64,000 bases of DNA from Gnetum montanum (lineage: Eukaryota > Streptophyta > Gnetopsida > Gnetales > Gnetaceae). A program made the translations under genes and the position numbers. Positions 24,706 to 36,032 of this stretch are shown one piece after another. The stretch lies in the NCBI GenBank assembly GCA_015680685.1, contig MNCI01014376.1, positions 62,598 through 126,597 on the forward strand, in the 5' to 3' direction. The notes under the pieces were generated by a model. It did no database searches. It was not told the origin of the DNA and worked only from the letters and a program-made list of their open reading frames with translations. Positions within the stretch are counted from its first letter, which is position 1. Each line of letters starts with the position of its first letter.

Positions 24706-25720
24706 GGCATTAAGAGATGTGTTATGGATGACAAATCCTCTATGTTATGGCATCATAGATTAGAACATATCTCTATTGAAAGAATAAAGAGATTAGTAAA
24801 TGGTGGAGTACTTAGTACTCTAGATGTTACTAACTTTGATACTTGTGTGGACTACATAAAGGGAAGCAGAACAATATGTCAAAGAAAGGTGCCACGAGGA
24901 GTTTAGACATATTAGAGATCATACATACAAATATTTGTAGTCCAGATATGGATGTGTATGGTCAAAAGTATTTTATTACCTTTATTGATGATTACTCATG
25001 ATATATGCATTTCTACCTACTTCATAATAAGAGTGAAGCCTTAGATGCCTTTAAGGTGTTTAAGGCTGAAGTAGAGAAACAATGTGATAAGTAAATAAAG
25101 ATAGTGAGATCTGATAGAGGTGGTGAATACTATGGTAGATATACTAATGATGAACAATCACTTGGTCCATTTGCTAAGTTTCTTCAAGAGCATGGGATTG
25201 TTGCCCAGTACACTATGCCTAATTCTCTAGATGAAAATGGTGTGGCAGAAAGAAGAAACTGAACATTATTGGACATGGTGCAGAGTATGCTTAGTGGCTC
25301 CAACCTTCCTAAGTTCTTATGGACTAAAGCTCTCAAGATAGCAATGTATATATTAAGCCAAGTTCCAACCAAGGCTGTCTTAAAGACACTATTTAAATTA
25401 TGGAAAGGTTAGAAATTGATTATACGACATATACACATTTGGGGATGCCCATGGGAAGTAAAAGTCTATAATCCACAAGAGAAGAAGTTAGACCTAAGGA
25501 TCATAAGTGGGTATTTCATTAGATATGCTGAACATTCTAAGGGATACAAATTTATTTCCCATCACATACTACTAGGTTTGTGAAATCAAGGAATGCTAAA
25601 TTTCTTGAGAATGACTTCATTAGTAGGAGTAGTAAATCTTGGAACATTATTCTTAAGAGAGATCATATAGATGCTCAACCCACAATTTCAAATGATAGAC
25701 TAGTTTTTGTGCACAATATT
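24706..25720 (+). pseudogene. Element D integrase
   Basis: Copia integrase in pieces. The zinc-finger part MLWHHRLEHISIERIKRL (24739-24792) matches the pre-integrase domain, with the usual GH changed to EH. Core motifs are FITFIDDYS (about 24970-24997), VRSDRGGEYYGRY (about 25105-25145) and ENGVAERRN (about 25230-25260). The catalytic D, D and E can all be seen, but the frames are broken by shifts and stops. Confidence 0.75.
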
Positions 25721-25959
25721 CCTAGAGCATAAATGTGTACTAAACAACAACCAATCATTGAAGTTCTACAAACTTCTGATCAAGAAGTAGTAGATCCAGC
25801 TAAACAATAGATACCAGAACCTTTTGAACATCATGATCCTCAAGCGAATGATGAATCAAAATTAAGAAGATCCACTAGAGTAAGGTGATCAATGATTCCT
25901 AGTGACTATATGATGTATCTATAGGAGTTTGACTACAACATAGGAGCTAAAAATGATCC

Positions 25960-27519
25960 CAAAATGTTTTCATAAGCCATGAGTTGTAAGGAATCTAACT
26001 TGTGGCATGATGCCATGAAAGATGAAATAAACTCTATTTCATCTAATGGATTCTAGGATCTTATCAAGTTTCATGATGGTGTAAAAGCCATTGGATGAAA
26101 ATGGGTCTTCAAGACTAAGAAAGACTCATTGGGCAACATTGATAGATATAAGGCTAGACTTGTTGCTAAAGGGTTCACTCAAAAGAGGGAATAGATTACA
26201 AGGAGACCGTTTCTCTTATATCTAAGACAAACTCCCTTCATGTTATCATGGCATTGGTTACCCATTTTGATCTTGAATTACATCAAATGGATGTGAAAAC
26301 AGCATTCCTTAATGGTCATCTAGAGGAGAAGGTTTATATGAAACAACCTGAAGGATTTTTCTCTAGTGATGGTGAGCAATTAGTATGCAAGCTTAAGATA
26401 TCCATATATGGATTGAAACAGGCCTCCCATCAATGGTACTTAAAATTCCATAATATAATCACTTCATTTGGGTTTGAAGAAAACATCATGGATCAATGTA
26501 TATACCAAAAAGTCAGTGGAAGCAAAAAAATTTTCCTTGTTCTATATGTGGATAATATCCTTCTTGCAACCAATAATAGTGGATTCCTATACAAGGTGAA
26601 ACATTTTCTCTCTAATAATTTTTACATGAAGGATATGGATGAGGCATCTTCTTTCATTGGCATATAGATCCATAGGGACAAATCTAGATGTATTCTGGGA
26701 CTATCATAGGAAACCTATATCAATAAATTTTTAGAGAGGTTTTGGATGAAATATTGTTCACCAAGTATAGCACCCATTGTAAAGGATGATAGGTTCAACT
26801 TGAACAAGTGCCCTCAGAATGATTTAGAGAAACGTTAGATGAGAAACATTCTATATGCTTCAGTTGTTGGAAGCGTTATGTATGCTCAGGTCTGCACAAG
26901 ACTTGACATTGCATTCGCTATGGAAATTTTGGTTAGATAATAGAGTAATCTAGGTATTAACCAATGGAGGTTTGTAAAGAAAGTGATGAGGTACCTTCAA
27001 GATACAAAATACTACATGCTTATGTATAAATGAATTGACTCCTTGGAGGTGACTGTCTACTCTAACTCAAACTTTTCTAGTTGTGTTGATTCATGCAAAT
27101 CAACATCTAGTTATGTTTTTATGCTAGCTAGATGAGCTATATCTTGGAGGAGTGGAAAGCAAACTTTGATTGCTACTTCCACCATGGAGGTAGAGTTTGT
27201 TTCTTGTTTTGAGACTACTTCACATGGTGTATGGCTAAAGAGTTTCATATCAGGGCTTAGAATTCTAGATTCTATATCTAGGCCATTAAGAATGTTTTGT
27301 GACAATTCAACTATTGTCCTTATGGCTAAGAGTAATAAGAGTGTCAATCAAAGTAAACACATTGACATCAAGTACTTAGCCATAAGGGAATGCACTAAGG
27401 AAAACAAAGTGGTCATTATGCATATAAGCACTAAATTAATGATAACTAATCCTTTGAAAAAAGGAATGCCACCAAAGTTATCTAAGGATCATGTAGTTTG
27501 CATGGGACTTGGTTCCTAA
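25960..27519 (+). pseudogene. Element D reverse transcriptase and RNase H
   Basis: RT entry WHDAMKDEI (about 26000) is followed by [11 protein letters not shown], [12 protein letters not shown], and then an open stretch 26248-26667 with LHQMDVKTAFLNGHLEEKVY, ISIYGLKQASHQWYLKFH and the catalytic box LYVDNILLATN, where YVDD has become YVDN. RNase H is read at 27040-27519 (SSCVDSCKSTSSYVF, RSGKQTLIATSTMEVEFVS, FCDNSTIVLMAKS), ending VCMGLGS, close to a normal copia C-terminus. Confidence 0.8.
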
Positions 27520-27801
27520 TGTAATTTGTTGTATGTACAACTTATAGTCGTAATGAAAGTCTTATTTAGTTGTGTTATTTTCTCATATAGTTTGTGCATA
27601 TAGTCATTATAGAAAATACACATATGGCAAGACCTAGAATGAACATTGGGTTTATTCATAAAGTTAAGTTACCATATAAGGAATTAAATTTAAAAGATCA
27701 TGCATTGTAATACATGGAAGATAATACTCACATTAAGAGGAACTATTTCCATGATTCATGCATTTATTTCTTAAACTCTAATCCTAATTAAATATGGATA
27801 C

Positions 27802-27813
27802 CAAGTGGGAGAT
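27802..27813 (+). other. Element D polypurine tract
   Basis: CAAGTGGGAGAT directly before the LTR start TGTAGCATG is the usual copia plus-strand primer (AAGTGGGAGAT). Confidence 0.8.
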
Positions 27814-28339
27814 TGTAGCATGTGTTACCCACTAACACATTTTAAGTATTAGTTAATGCATGAAAGTGGCCACCATGCCCACTAATGTGTTTTATGGATT
27901 AGTTAATGCATGAAAGTATCCACCATGCCCACTAACACATTTTAATGAGTTGGTTAATGCATCAAGGTGATCTCCATATCTAGTAACACATTTTTTATGT
28001 GTTGGCATTGGGTCTCTTATGATAATCGATTCCATGGCCAATAAATTCATGTTTGATAGGAGAACAAAGGTACCACAAATCACAACAGGATTGTAGTTCT
28101 AGTCCCTTCTATAGATGCTTGAAGATTTCATACACCATCATTGCAAGCTTCCCATGTAAAAGAAGAATCAGAACACCAAATTTAATCTAAATCATCAATG
28201 GCTAGAAGTTAGTTCCATTTTCTCAAGAATTGTGCATTTCCAGTTATTTATGCATGTGAATTTCTTGTGCCATTTGCATCTACATTCTATACTTTGATTA
28301 CTTGTGCCATCTTATTTTCTACACAATCATTTTCTTATA
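27814..28339 (+). repeat. Element D 3' LTR (526 bp)
   Basis: It matches the 5' LTR over its whole length except for about 106 extra bp, two more copies of the ~53-bp unit near 27829-27990. It ends TTCTTATA where the 5' copy ends TTCTTACA, then GTGCA. Confidence 0.85.
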
Positions 28340-28344
28340 GTGCA
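28340..28344. repeat. Element D target-site duplication, right (GTGCA)
   Basis: Matches 13524-13528. Confidence 0.85.
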
Positions 28345-28539
28345 TGGGTTCTACAACTATTTTAATCTAATTTATAGATTATTCTTTGAATGCTACAGCC
28401 AAAGGTTGGTTAGTGAATGGTGGTACCAAAGATGCAAAAACATTTGTTTTCCATGTGAGCTTTCATTCATGCTTGAATTTGCATGATGTAATATCTCTCC
28501 TTTTTCTTTATGCATATAATCTTCAAAAAATTTTACATC

Positions 28540-29440
28540 TTAGCTGATTTTTACTTTTTCATCTTTCACATCAAAGTATTTGTATCCCTTTGTCTCAACT
28601 TCATATCCCATGAACAAAATTTTTTTTGCTTTTTCATCTAACTTTTCTCTTATTTGTGCAGGTACTAAGGAATAGCAAACAAAACCAAATATTTTAAAAT
28701 GTGAAAAACTTGGTTTCTTCCCCATCATAATTAATATGATGTTGCATTTTCAATTCCTTTCATAGGCAATTTATTTAAAATATAAATTGCTGCATGACAA
28801 GCTTCTCCCTAAAATTGATTCGATAACCCTGTATGATTTAATAAGCATCTAGTTATCCTAATAATTGTTTGATTTTTTTCTCTCCATCAAATCATTTTGT
28901 TGAGGTGTGTAAGCTACAATTTTTCAATGAATAATTCCATGGTTTTAAAAAAAATTTAAATTCATGACTTGTGTATTCACTACCCCTATCACTCTAGATC
29001 TTCTTCAAATTTCTTTGTTTTTTATTTTCAACTATATTTTAAAAAACTTCAAAATATTCTAATGCTTGATCCTTGGCTTTTAAGAAATATCCTCATGTCA
29101 TCCTTGAAAAATTATCAATCAAAATATATAAATATCTATTTTTTCCCAAACTTAAAGTTTGCATAGGCCCACATAGATCCATGTGAACTAAATCTAGGTA
29201 GTTTTATGATATATATTTTCTATGTTAAAATGGTAGTCTTTTGGCTTTACCAATTACAAAAACTTCACAATTAATTGAATCTCACATTGAAAAATGGTCC
29301 ATACCTCTAACCAAGTCTTTCTTCTACATCAAATCCATTGATTTGAAGTTGACATGGCCCAATCTTGCATGCCATAGTCATGTTTCATCACTTGTAGCCA
29401 TTAGGCATTTTATATCCTTATAAACCTACAACTTATACAT
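28540..29440 (-). pseudogene. Element E (copia) integrase
   Basis: On the minus strand: zinc-finger part ETWLWHARLGHVNFKSMDLM (about 29390-29330), HMDLCGPMQT and a LIDNFSR core (about 29190-29080), SDRGSEYTSHEF (about 28990-28950), then the clean C-terminal segment 28728-28540 (KPSFSHFKIFGFVCYS, KKILFMGYEVETKGYKYFDV). Stops and shifts are frequent. The RT half of the same element is expected beyond the element D insertion, at 13470-11570. Confidence 0.7.
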
Positions 29441-29545
29441 TTTATTTTGACTCATGGAAAGAATAGCTACTTCTTAACCTTTTTCCTTTTTAAAAATTTT
29501 ACAAACATCATTTATAAATTCCACTTTATAACCTTTACTATATAA

Positions 29546-29854
29546 CTAGCCAACACTTAACAAATTCTTTTTAAAATCTAGAACATAATATAGATCAAGG
29601 ATGGTATATTTGCTACCTGTGTTTTTCTTAAAGGTAACTAATCTAATGTCAGTAATTGTCATCCTTGTACTAGTCCCAATGGTGACTCCTCCTTGATAAT
29701 CTTTCACATTTATTAATAATTCCTTGTTTCCTATCATGTGATGACTACAACCACTATTAACATACCAAACATTGTTACCTAAGTGTTGATCGATTGTTGT
29801 GACCAAGGACTCTTTGGTCTTTGCTATAACATTTTGTTGAAGTTTCTTCTTCAT
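29546..29854 (-). pseudogene. Element E (copia) protease
   Basis: An open minus-strand stretch of 102 residues with WYVNSGCSHHMIGNKELL. This is the copia protease entry WxxDSGxSxHMTG with the catalytic D replaced by N. The YVLDFKKNLLSVG end is also typical. A degenerate zinc knuckle (CGFYHKDKNNELDCW) lies just upstream on the minus strand at about 29910-29865. Confidence 0.75.
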
Positions 29855-29859
29855 CCAAC

Positions 29860-30717
29860 AATCTAACTCATTGTTTTTATCTTTATGATAAAAACCACAT
29901 CACTCTCTTTCTTTAGATCCATTTGACTCAAATCCACCTTGGCCACATCCTTGTCCTCATCCATGGCCCATCTTGTACCTCAACTATATCTACATTCTTG
30001 ATTAGGAAAATCTCCTAGAAATATTTATTGTTAACTAGAGGTTCTTCCTTATGTTATCTAGATCTGGAATGAATTTGTTGTTATCTCTTCTCTTTGATTG
30101 ATCCTCTATTCAAAACTATTTAGGCTACTAATTAGCTCGACCATGGTCAACTTTGATATATCCCTAGCCTGTTCAATTGCAAAGATGAATGGATCAAATC
30201 ATCTAGCTAGAGTTCAAAGAATCTTAGTCATAATCTTAGATTCTCTAACTTGTCTCCTCTAGCTTGAAGGTCATTCATAACCTCCTATGCTCTATTAATG
30301 TACTAATCAAGCATCTTAGACTCCTTCATTGTGAGGGTCTTGAAATCTCTATTTAGCACTTGTTGTTTGACCATTATAACCATTTCTAAGCCTTTGTAGG
30401 CTACTTCTAGAGCATCCCAAGCTTGTTTTTCATAAACATACTAAGAAATATTTGAAAAGATTATTCAATCCAAACCAATTTGAAGGATGAACAAATCTCT
30501 GCTATCTCTCCTTGTCTCCTTCAAATCAACTTTGACCTTGTTATCAAGAGCTACAAATTCTATAGGATCTATGATATCATGAAAGCCTAAAAAGACTAAG
30601 TTCCATAGATCTTGAACGATCAAGAAGGTCTTCATATTAGTAGCCCAGTATTCATAATCTTCTCCAATAAAAATAGAAACCTAAAGAGATATGGTACCAA
30701 CATTTTTTTGTGCCATG
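29860..30717 (-). pseudogene. Element E (copia) gag
   Basis: Starts MAQKNVG at 30717 and reads GEDYEYWATNMKTFLIVQDL, then AWDALEVAYKG, the standard opening of copia gag (Y-W-M-L-QDLW). It lies 30 bases past a primer-site-like sequence. Stops occur throughout, many at codons expected to be CAA, CAG or TGG. Confidence 0.65.
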
Positions 30718-30747
30718 ATGTGTAGAACTTCTATGAACAAACCTAAA

Positions 30748-30759
30748 TCTCTAATACCA
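30748..30759 (-). other. Element E primer-binding site
   Basis: The minus strand reads TGGTATTAGAGA, close to the initiator-Met-tRNA primer site TGGTATCAGAGC common in copia elements. It sits between a putative LTR end (…TTTTTCA) and the gag ATG. Confidence 0.65.
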
Positions 30760-30761
30760 AA

Positions 30762-30942
30762 TGAAAAACCTAACTAAGGAACCCAAGATTCTAATGAAAA
30801 AAATATAAACTGATGAGTAGTGAGTATACCCTATGCCCAACCATACAAATCACTAAGGTTCACTCAGCAATCTAGTCGAATTCCAAATACTTTAGGTTTC
30901 ATTAGTGCACTGATCGAGGAGGTGAAATTAATGTTACAATCA
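30762..30942 (-). repeat. Element E putative 5' LTR
   Basis: Read on the minus strand it runs TGATTGTAACATT... to ...GGTTTTTCA, next to the primer site. The matching 3' LTR was not found at the other end of element E, so the outer boundary is a guess. Confidence 0.4.
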
Positions 30943-30947
30943 TTGTC

Positions 30948-31675
30948 TTGCTAGTTACACTTTTGAGGTACAAGGGTATGGTTAAGTATAACTAAGGCAT
31001 CCAATTTTTATCATTTTTATGTTTTATGTTCTAGGCCACCAAAGAATAAAGAATGAAGATTAAAGTATTTAATGCTAAAATAATCTAACAACTAGCTAAC
31101 ACTTAACTAATCTCATCATAAGCATCTATTCCCACTTGTCATACATATCCTAAACATGTATAATACTAATGAATTACCAAAAGTTAAGCATAACTAGATT
31201 ACCAAGCATTACACATATGCTCGAAGTGGTCATGCTTATGTTTGATATTTAATTGCTATTAATTACTTAATTACTTAAAACATTAAAGAAAATTTCTTGA
31301 ATATCAACTACTGAAAGAGAATAATTAATCAAGTCCAAGTGCTATAAGTTTTGATCAAAAAGCTCATCCTTATTGCTACATACACTAAAGTGCTCAAGGA
31401 CAACAATGCTCGAATAAAGATCCATACACTCTTTGACTTCTACATCAAACACTCAAAAAATATTCTAACTTTTAAGTGGGAAAATTGCAAGAACTTCATT
31501 AAAACTATGAGACTTGATGCCATAACTATGGTGGAAGATGCACATTTATAGGTGAAAAAAGGATGCTCCTTTGATAGGTACACGTCAATGGGTCAAACCC
31601 TACATTGACAGTATCACATTAATGAGATCACATCAACAGCATACTGTCAATGTGACCAAACCATGCGACTTCTCA
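30948..31675 (-). repeat. Element G 3' LTR, outer end uncertain
   Basis: The minus strand starts TGAGAAGTCGCATGG after AACTTGAGGAGAATTTTACATTCAGTTATGGTGGTA (split here: AACTTGAGGAG, then CAGTTATGGTGGTA), which matches the end of element C before its 3' LTR. U3 holds an inverted repeat around CACATTGACAGTATG...CATACTGTCAATGTG-like arms (31585-31655) and a TATA box (CCTATAAATG, about 31541-31552). AGCAATAAGGATGAG near 31370 parallels AGCAATAAAGATCGAG of element C. Confidence 0.5.
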
Positions 31676-31893
31676 TACCACCATAACTGAATGTAAAATT
31701 CTCCTCAAGTTCTTTACAAAATTTGGGAAGGCATGGGATTATTGACATACAAACAACACAACAAAAACTAAGTAGCCAAGTGTACAATTTTACAATGATT
31801 ACAAAAATTTTGATGTTCAGGATAATAAAATTGAACACCAAGATAAAACTGACAAACATAATTTCTCTGATAGTGTGAAGATGATGAAGAATA

Positions 31894-34181
31894 TCAAACA
31901 ATCTCAGGCAATGGAGGCTCCTAAGGTTCTGAAGGGCCTTCTCCTACTTTGGTGCATGCAATAATGGAGGCGGTTGTGGTTGTTCTATGGTAGCTGCAAC
32001 TTCTAGTAAAAGATGAAAGGCATCCAACAGTGCCTTCATCTTCTCCTCCTTACATCAAGGATCACTCATAGTTCACGTTGCATCTCCAATGTGGACTCAA
32101 ATGGGAATATCCCATAGATAGGGCATTGTAGGGAACAACTCCTTAACATTCACTAACTAGGTAGCAAACTATTTATGTTCAATATCAAATGCTCTAAGTG
32201 CTTTGCATAGCTCCTAGCAATCATTCATCTACTTGTCCAAGTTCTCAATAGTTGATTTTTGAACAATGAAATTCACCTTGAGAACCTTGAGTTCAATGTT
32301 GGCAATGTCAAGGTTCTACTTGGTATCTTTGTAATTCTTGAACTCTACCTCGTATAACAAGTATGAGCTGGTCACTTATTTCTCCAATTCTAACCATGGC
32401 CTACTGGGAATCAACATTACTAGGTTTCTATAATGAAGATTAGCAAGCTCCATGTACTCTATCATCTTCTTGATCTATAACTCTTTCATATTGATCTTTG
32501 CTTTGCTATAGTCATTGAGCCCATCAAAGATAGGCTACTAAACATCACCTCCTTCCTTGAGCTATCGGAGGGCCTCATCGATTTTCACCTTCATCATCTA
32601 AATGTGCTTTTCATTAATTTCTTTCTATAGTCCAACTTGATCTGTATAATGGTCCTTGACTCTCTCAAATTTGAAAGCCTTGTTTTTTCCATGTGGCTAT
32701 CTCTATTGCAAATTTTTGGTAAAGGGCATGGACTTTCTCCATGGAGGGAGTTCTATTTTTGGCTACCAATCTCCTCAATTCATTATTCACTCTCGCTAGT
32801 TGCTCCTACTATTGATGAATGAAATCAACCGTCTTCTGCTACATTACATAGGCAATAATTCTCTATGGTTAGAATCTCATTCTCCTAATGCATCTAGGCC
32901 AGGTCCTTATGGATGTTGTGCATTATGGCATTGTCTAAGGACTAGTCAAAGATGGCCATCTCCTTTGCATTCTCAACCTTTTTGAGCTAATCTTGAAGCT
33001 ATTTGGAAGCTTCATTACATGTCAATGCAGGTCTAAAAAATGCAAGATCAGTGAGACAAGCTCTTAATTCAGCAATCTCCATAGTCAAGCATTGGTTTTT
33101 TGCTCTAGTTGTTTCTAATTACTTCTCCATTATGATGCATTTGCCCCCTACTTCAAGCAACTTTGACTAGGTTACAATGATGGTATCCAAAAGATTTCAG
33201 ACATTCGAAATCAATTTCCCAATCCTCCCTAGTTGGTCTATCAACTTCTCATGTTGGGCTACACTCAATCTACTAGTAAGGATTCCTACGAATGTCTACA
33301 CATCTCTGAGTGCAAAAACATCTAGTACAAATGTCGTAAGTGCATTCAATGCTTTAAAAATTCTATCAACAACTATCTCTTCCACTATCTCCTATCCATG
33401 GTGCTACATCACCTAGTTGCCCCCTTGTTCTCCTCTAGATGCATCAAAAAAGAAGTTATGTTCCTAGAAATTTCTAGGAATTATTGATGTTGAAAGAGAG
33501 ATATCAGTATCTCTCAAGTGCTAGGATTTGATATCACAAGTAGCTTCATTCTTTAGGCTAAGAAAATTGGTCCACCTCCTTTTATTTGGCTTATGGTTTG
33601 AGCCACTTTATTGTGGTGGCTCATTGTTGGACGATACATAGATGAATCATTGCCACTCATTCCTACTCACTGCTATTGCTCTTGCAAGAGCTACTCTTAG
33701 ATCTTACATATGCACTTAAGGGCAATGCAAAACTCTAGCATTGTTTCATGAGTAGGTGGTGAAGGTGGTAGTTGCTACTCCTCTTCTTGGATGACTTTAG
33801 TGGGTACCTTGTCCTTCATCATTTTTCCTCAAGAGCTAGTTGGAGTGCATCAGATGGCATCATTTGTATAGCATGTTATTCCTCCCCTCTTACATAACCT
33901 TCTTATAAGGCATGAAAAAGGGAATAACTTTCTTTCTTAATCATTTTCTTTAAATCGCTTCTCTATCTCAAGATAGATTACCTATGGAAGGTTGACAAAG
34001 AATTTACCACTTAGAGCAGTACACACATAGGCAAAGAAAACTATGATTTTTCTTGGCCTCACCATTGGATTGAGGTAAAAGGCTATAATCTTGAAATAGG
34101 CATGTTTTGTCATTGTTAGTGCATCAAACTCCTTACGATTGACTCCATAACAATGCTACATCCATTCCTTTTTGACATTAG
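31894..34181 (-). pseudogene. Element G third ORF, C-terminal part
   Basis: This minus-strand stretch is the counterpart of the coiled-coil and C-terminal part of the element C third ORF. It reads IEYMELANLHYRNLVML versus KYMKLANL-YANLAML in element C, and LFPTMPYLWDIP versus MFPQLPYPWEVS. Its last residues EPPLPEIV parallel EEPLPPGTT, with a TGA at 31894-31896. Stops are common (TAG and TAA at CAG/CAA-like positions). Helical, E/K/L-rich composition dominates 32200-33400. Confidence 0.65.
34177..34181. repeat. Element B target-site duplication, left (ATTAG)
   Basis: ATTAG precedes the 5' LTR and recurs at 53220-53224 directly after the 3' LTR. Confidence 0.9.
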
Positions 34182-35778
34182 TGAAACATCGTGGAAATTG
34201 CAAATCAGCCTAAGGCGAAGATTCACGATTTAGGCGAAAGTTTGCGATAGAAATCCAAAAGACAGAACAAGGCAAAGAGGCATGTAGCATCAAGTCTCCA
34301 AGTTTCTTACAAATTTCAACCTTACTTTGTTTTCTCTCTTTACACTACATTACGCAACATAGCGTAGTGTCGCTCAGCGTACCTCTGTTTAACATAGCCC
34401 GATATCAGAAAGTAACTTACTTCGGTGAATTGGACGAAGTTTAAGGTCTAAGACTTGTCACATATTCTACTAAGTCTTTTGTTCAGGTCTGAGTTTACGC
34501 TCCGTTACGCAGAGCAGCGTAATGAACTTCTAGGAAGTCAAAGTCAGAGTCTAAAGAAGCACGGCAGATTAATTTCTTCCTTTTTGCAGATTGGTCCCTT
34601 TACGCTTATTACACTACGCAGCATAAACAAGCGTAACTTATTGTAAAGTTGACCATGTTTGACACTCTATTACGCTTCATGGCTTAAATGAGCGTAAAAC
34701 AGCTTGAGTTAACTACTTCTACACTCTATTACGCTCTACCACGCTACACAGCGTAAACGAGCGTAATACAGCCTAAAGTCAACTAAGGCAATACCCGACA
34801 TGCACTTGCTATCCATACGCACAATACGCTTATCAGTGTATCGCAGCATAATCATGAAGCAGCCTCATCAGGAGTGATTGACAGTGTACCTTACCCCCTT
34901 TCCCAAAAATGTGATGCGACATGACCAGTTTCAACATAAAGTTTGCCAAGTCAATGGTATTTTGAAGGTTCGAGACACGTGTCATCAGGGCCATGCCTTC
35001 TTCATGTACTACCAAACCTATAAATACTCCAGTTGGAGAAGAAAGAAAGGATCGGGAGATCATCTTCTTTTTGGCAGCATCACCTCTTAGCAGAGACAGA
35101 AGACATTGTTGAGCATTGGCAGTGGGAGCGATCAGTCTTTTGGCGAAAATACAGTTCTCTTCATTGGCGATCATTAGCAGCTTTGAGCAGAAACTACCGA
35201 AGGCAAAAAGAACAGATCAGAGATCGAGAGATCATCTAGTGCGGTTGGCAAGGTTTATTAATTAGAAATAGTTGATCAATAGACATCCAGGCTTGACCTT
35301 CCTTGCATCCCATCCTTGGCTTACGAGGTAGACCGAGCTTCATTCTGTACTCCTTATTGAACAGTTTTCTTGTTGCTTTGTGTATGCTTCGCACAAGATA
35401 AGCGAAGTTTGCTATTTTAACTTTGTATACAATATACTCAGTCTTTGAATCAAAACATAGATCTTGGAATTGCACACTTTTCTAAATCTGATCCTCCTTG
35501 TCGCATTGACGTTGTCGTTATTTCGATTTATTTACATCGTTTTCTACTCCTATGATTCATCGAATCAATTTGTCTCATGGAATATCTATATAATACACAT
35601 ATTATCATGATATTTTTCAATTTACTAATTGAGGAAGTCCCTGTCTGATTGACAAGACCGTTTAGGGCACCGCAAATTCGTTTTCTCCAGCACGGCCCTC
35701 GCACAGATCTGTGGTTAAGACTGTGTACATGGATTTTCGTTTGGTATTTTCCAACGACCAACGTTTTCTGTCGTTATA
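34182..35778 (+). repeat. Element B 5' LTR (1597 bp)
   Basis: Starts TGAAACATCG, ends GTCGTTATA (the 3' copy ends GTCGTTACA). U3 (34310-34850) has at least five imperfect inverted repeats built from TTACGCT and AGCGTAA. A TATA box (CCTATAAATACTCC) lies at about 35017-35030. U5 shows similarity to the element H LTR end. Confidence 0.9.
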
Positions 35779-36032
35779 GTTTTCTAGTGCTAGAAGGAGG
35801 GCCTGAACCTTTGATCCGTATTTTACAGGTAGCCCTGTAAGCGATCCATACCCACGTCCATAAAAACGTAAACGTAATACCTCTAGGGAAGTTTACGAAA
35901 AAAATCGTGCAGTGTAGATTGGTCACAGCAATGATTCCTTTGGAATCCTACAGGGTAAAAAGCCCAATCATAATTATGTTTGGTCGTCGCCTTTTAGATC
36001 CTATTGTTTGTTGTCATTAACCTATTTGAGAA
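35779..36032 (+). other. Element B leader
   Basis: A short leader between LTR and gag. The sequence after the LTR (TTTTCTAGTGCTAGAAGGAG) should hold the primer site, but I could not match it to a tRNA from memory. Confidence 0.5.

Larger units (their letters stand above)
13529..28339 (+). mobile_element. Element D: Ty1/copia retrotransposon, interrupted by element C
   Basis: A complete copia element with LTRs, a TGGTAT primer-site start (13951), gag, pro, INT, RT, RNase H, polypurine tract and a 5-bp target-site duplication. Removing the nested element C (15349-23805) leaves about 6.35 kb, a normal copia size. It lies inside the minus-strand copia element E, whose INT and RT halves flank it. 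All coding parts carry stops. The two LTRs differ in length because of tandem units. Confidence 0.85.

Noticed and set aside
35779-35810. A specific tRNA for the element B primer site
   Set aside because: The sequence after the LTR did not match any tRNA 3' end I could recall with confidence.
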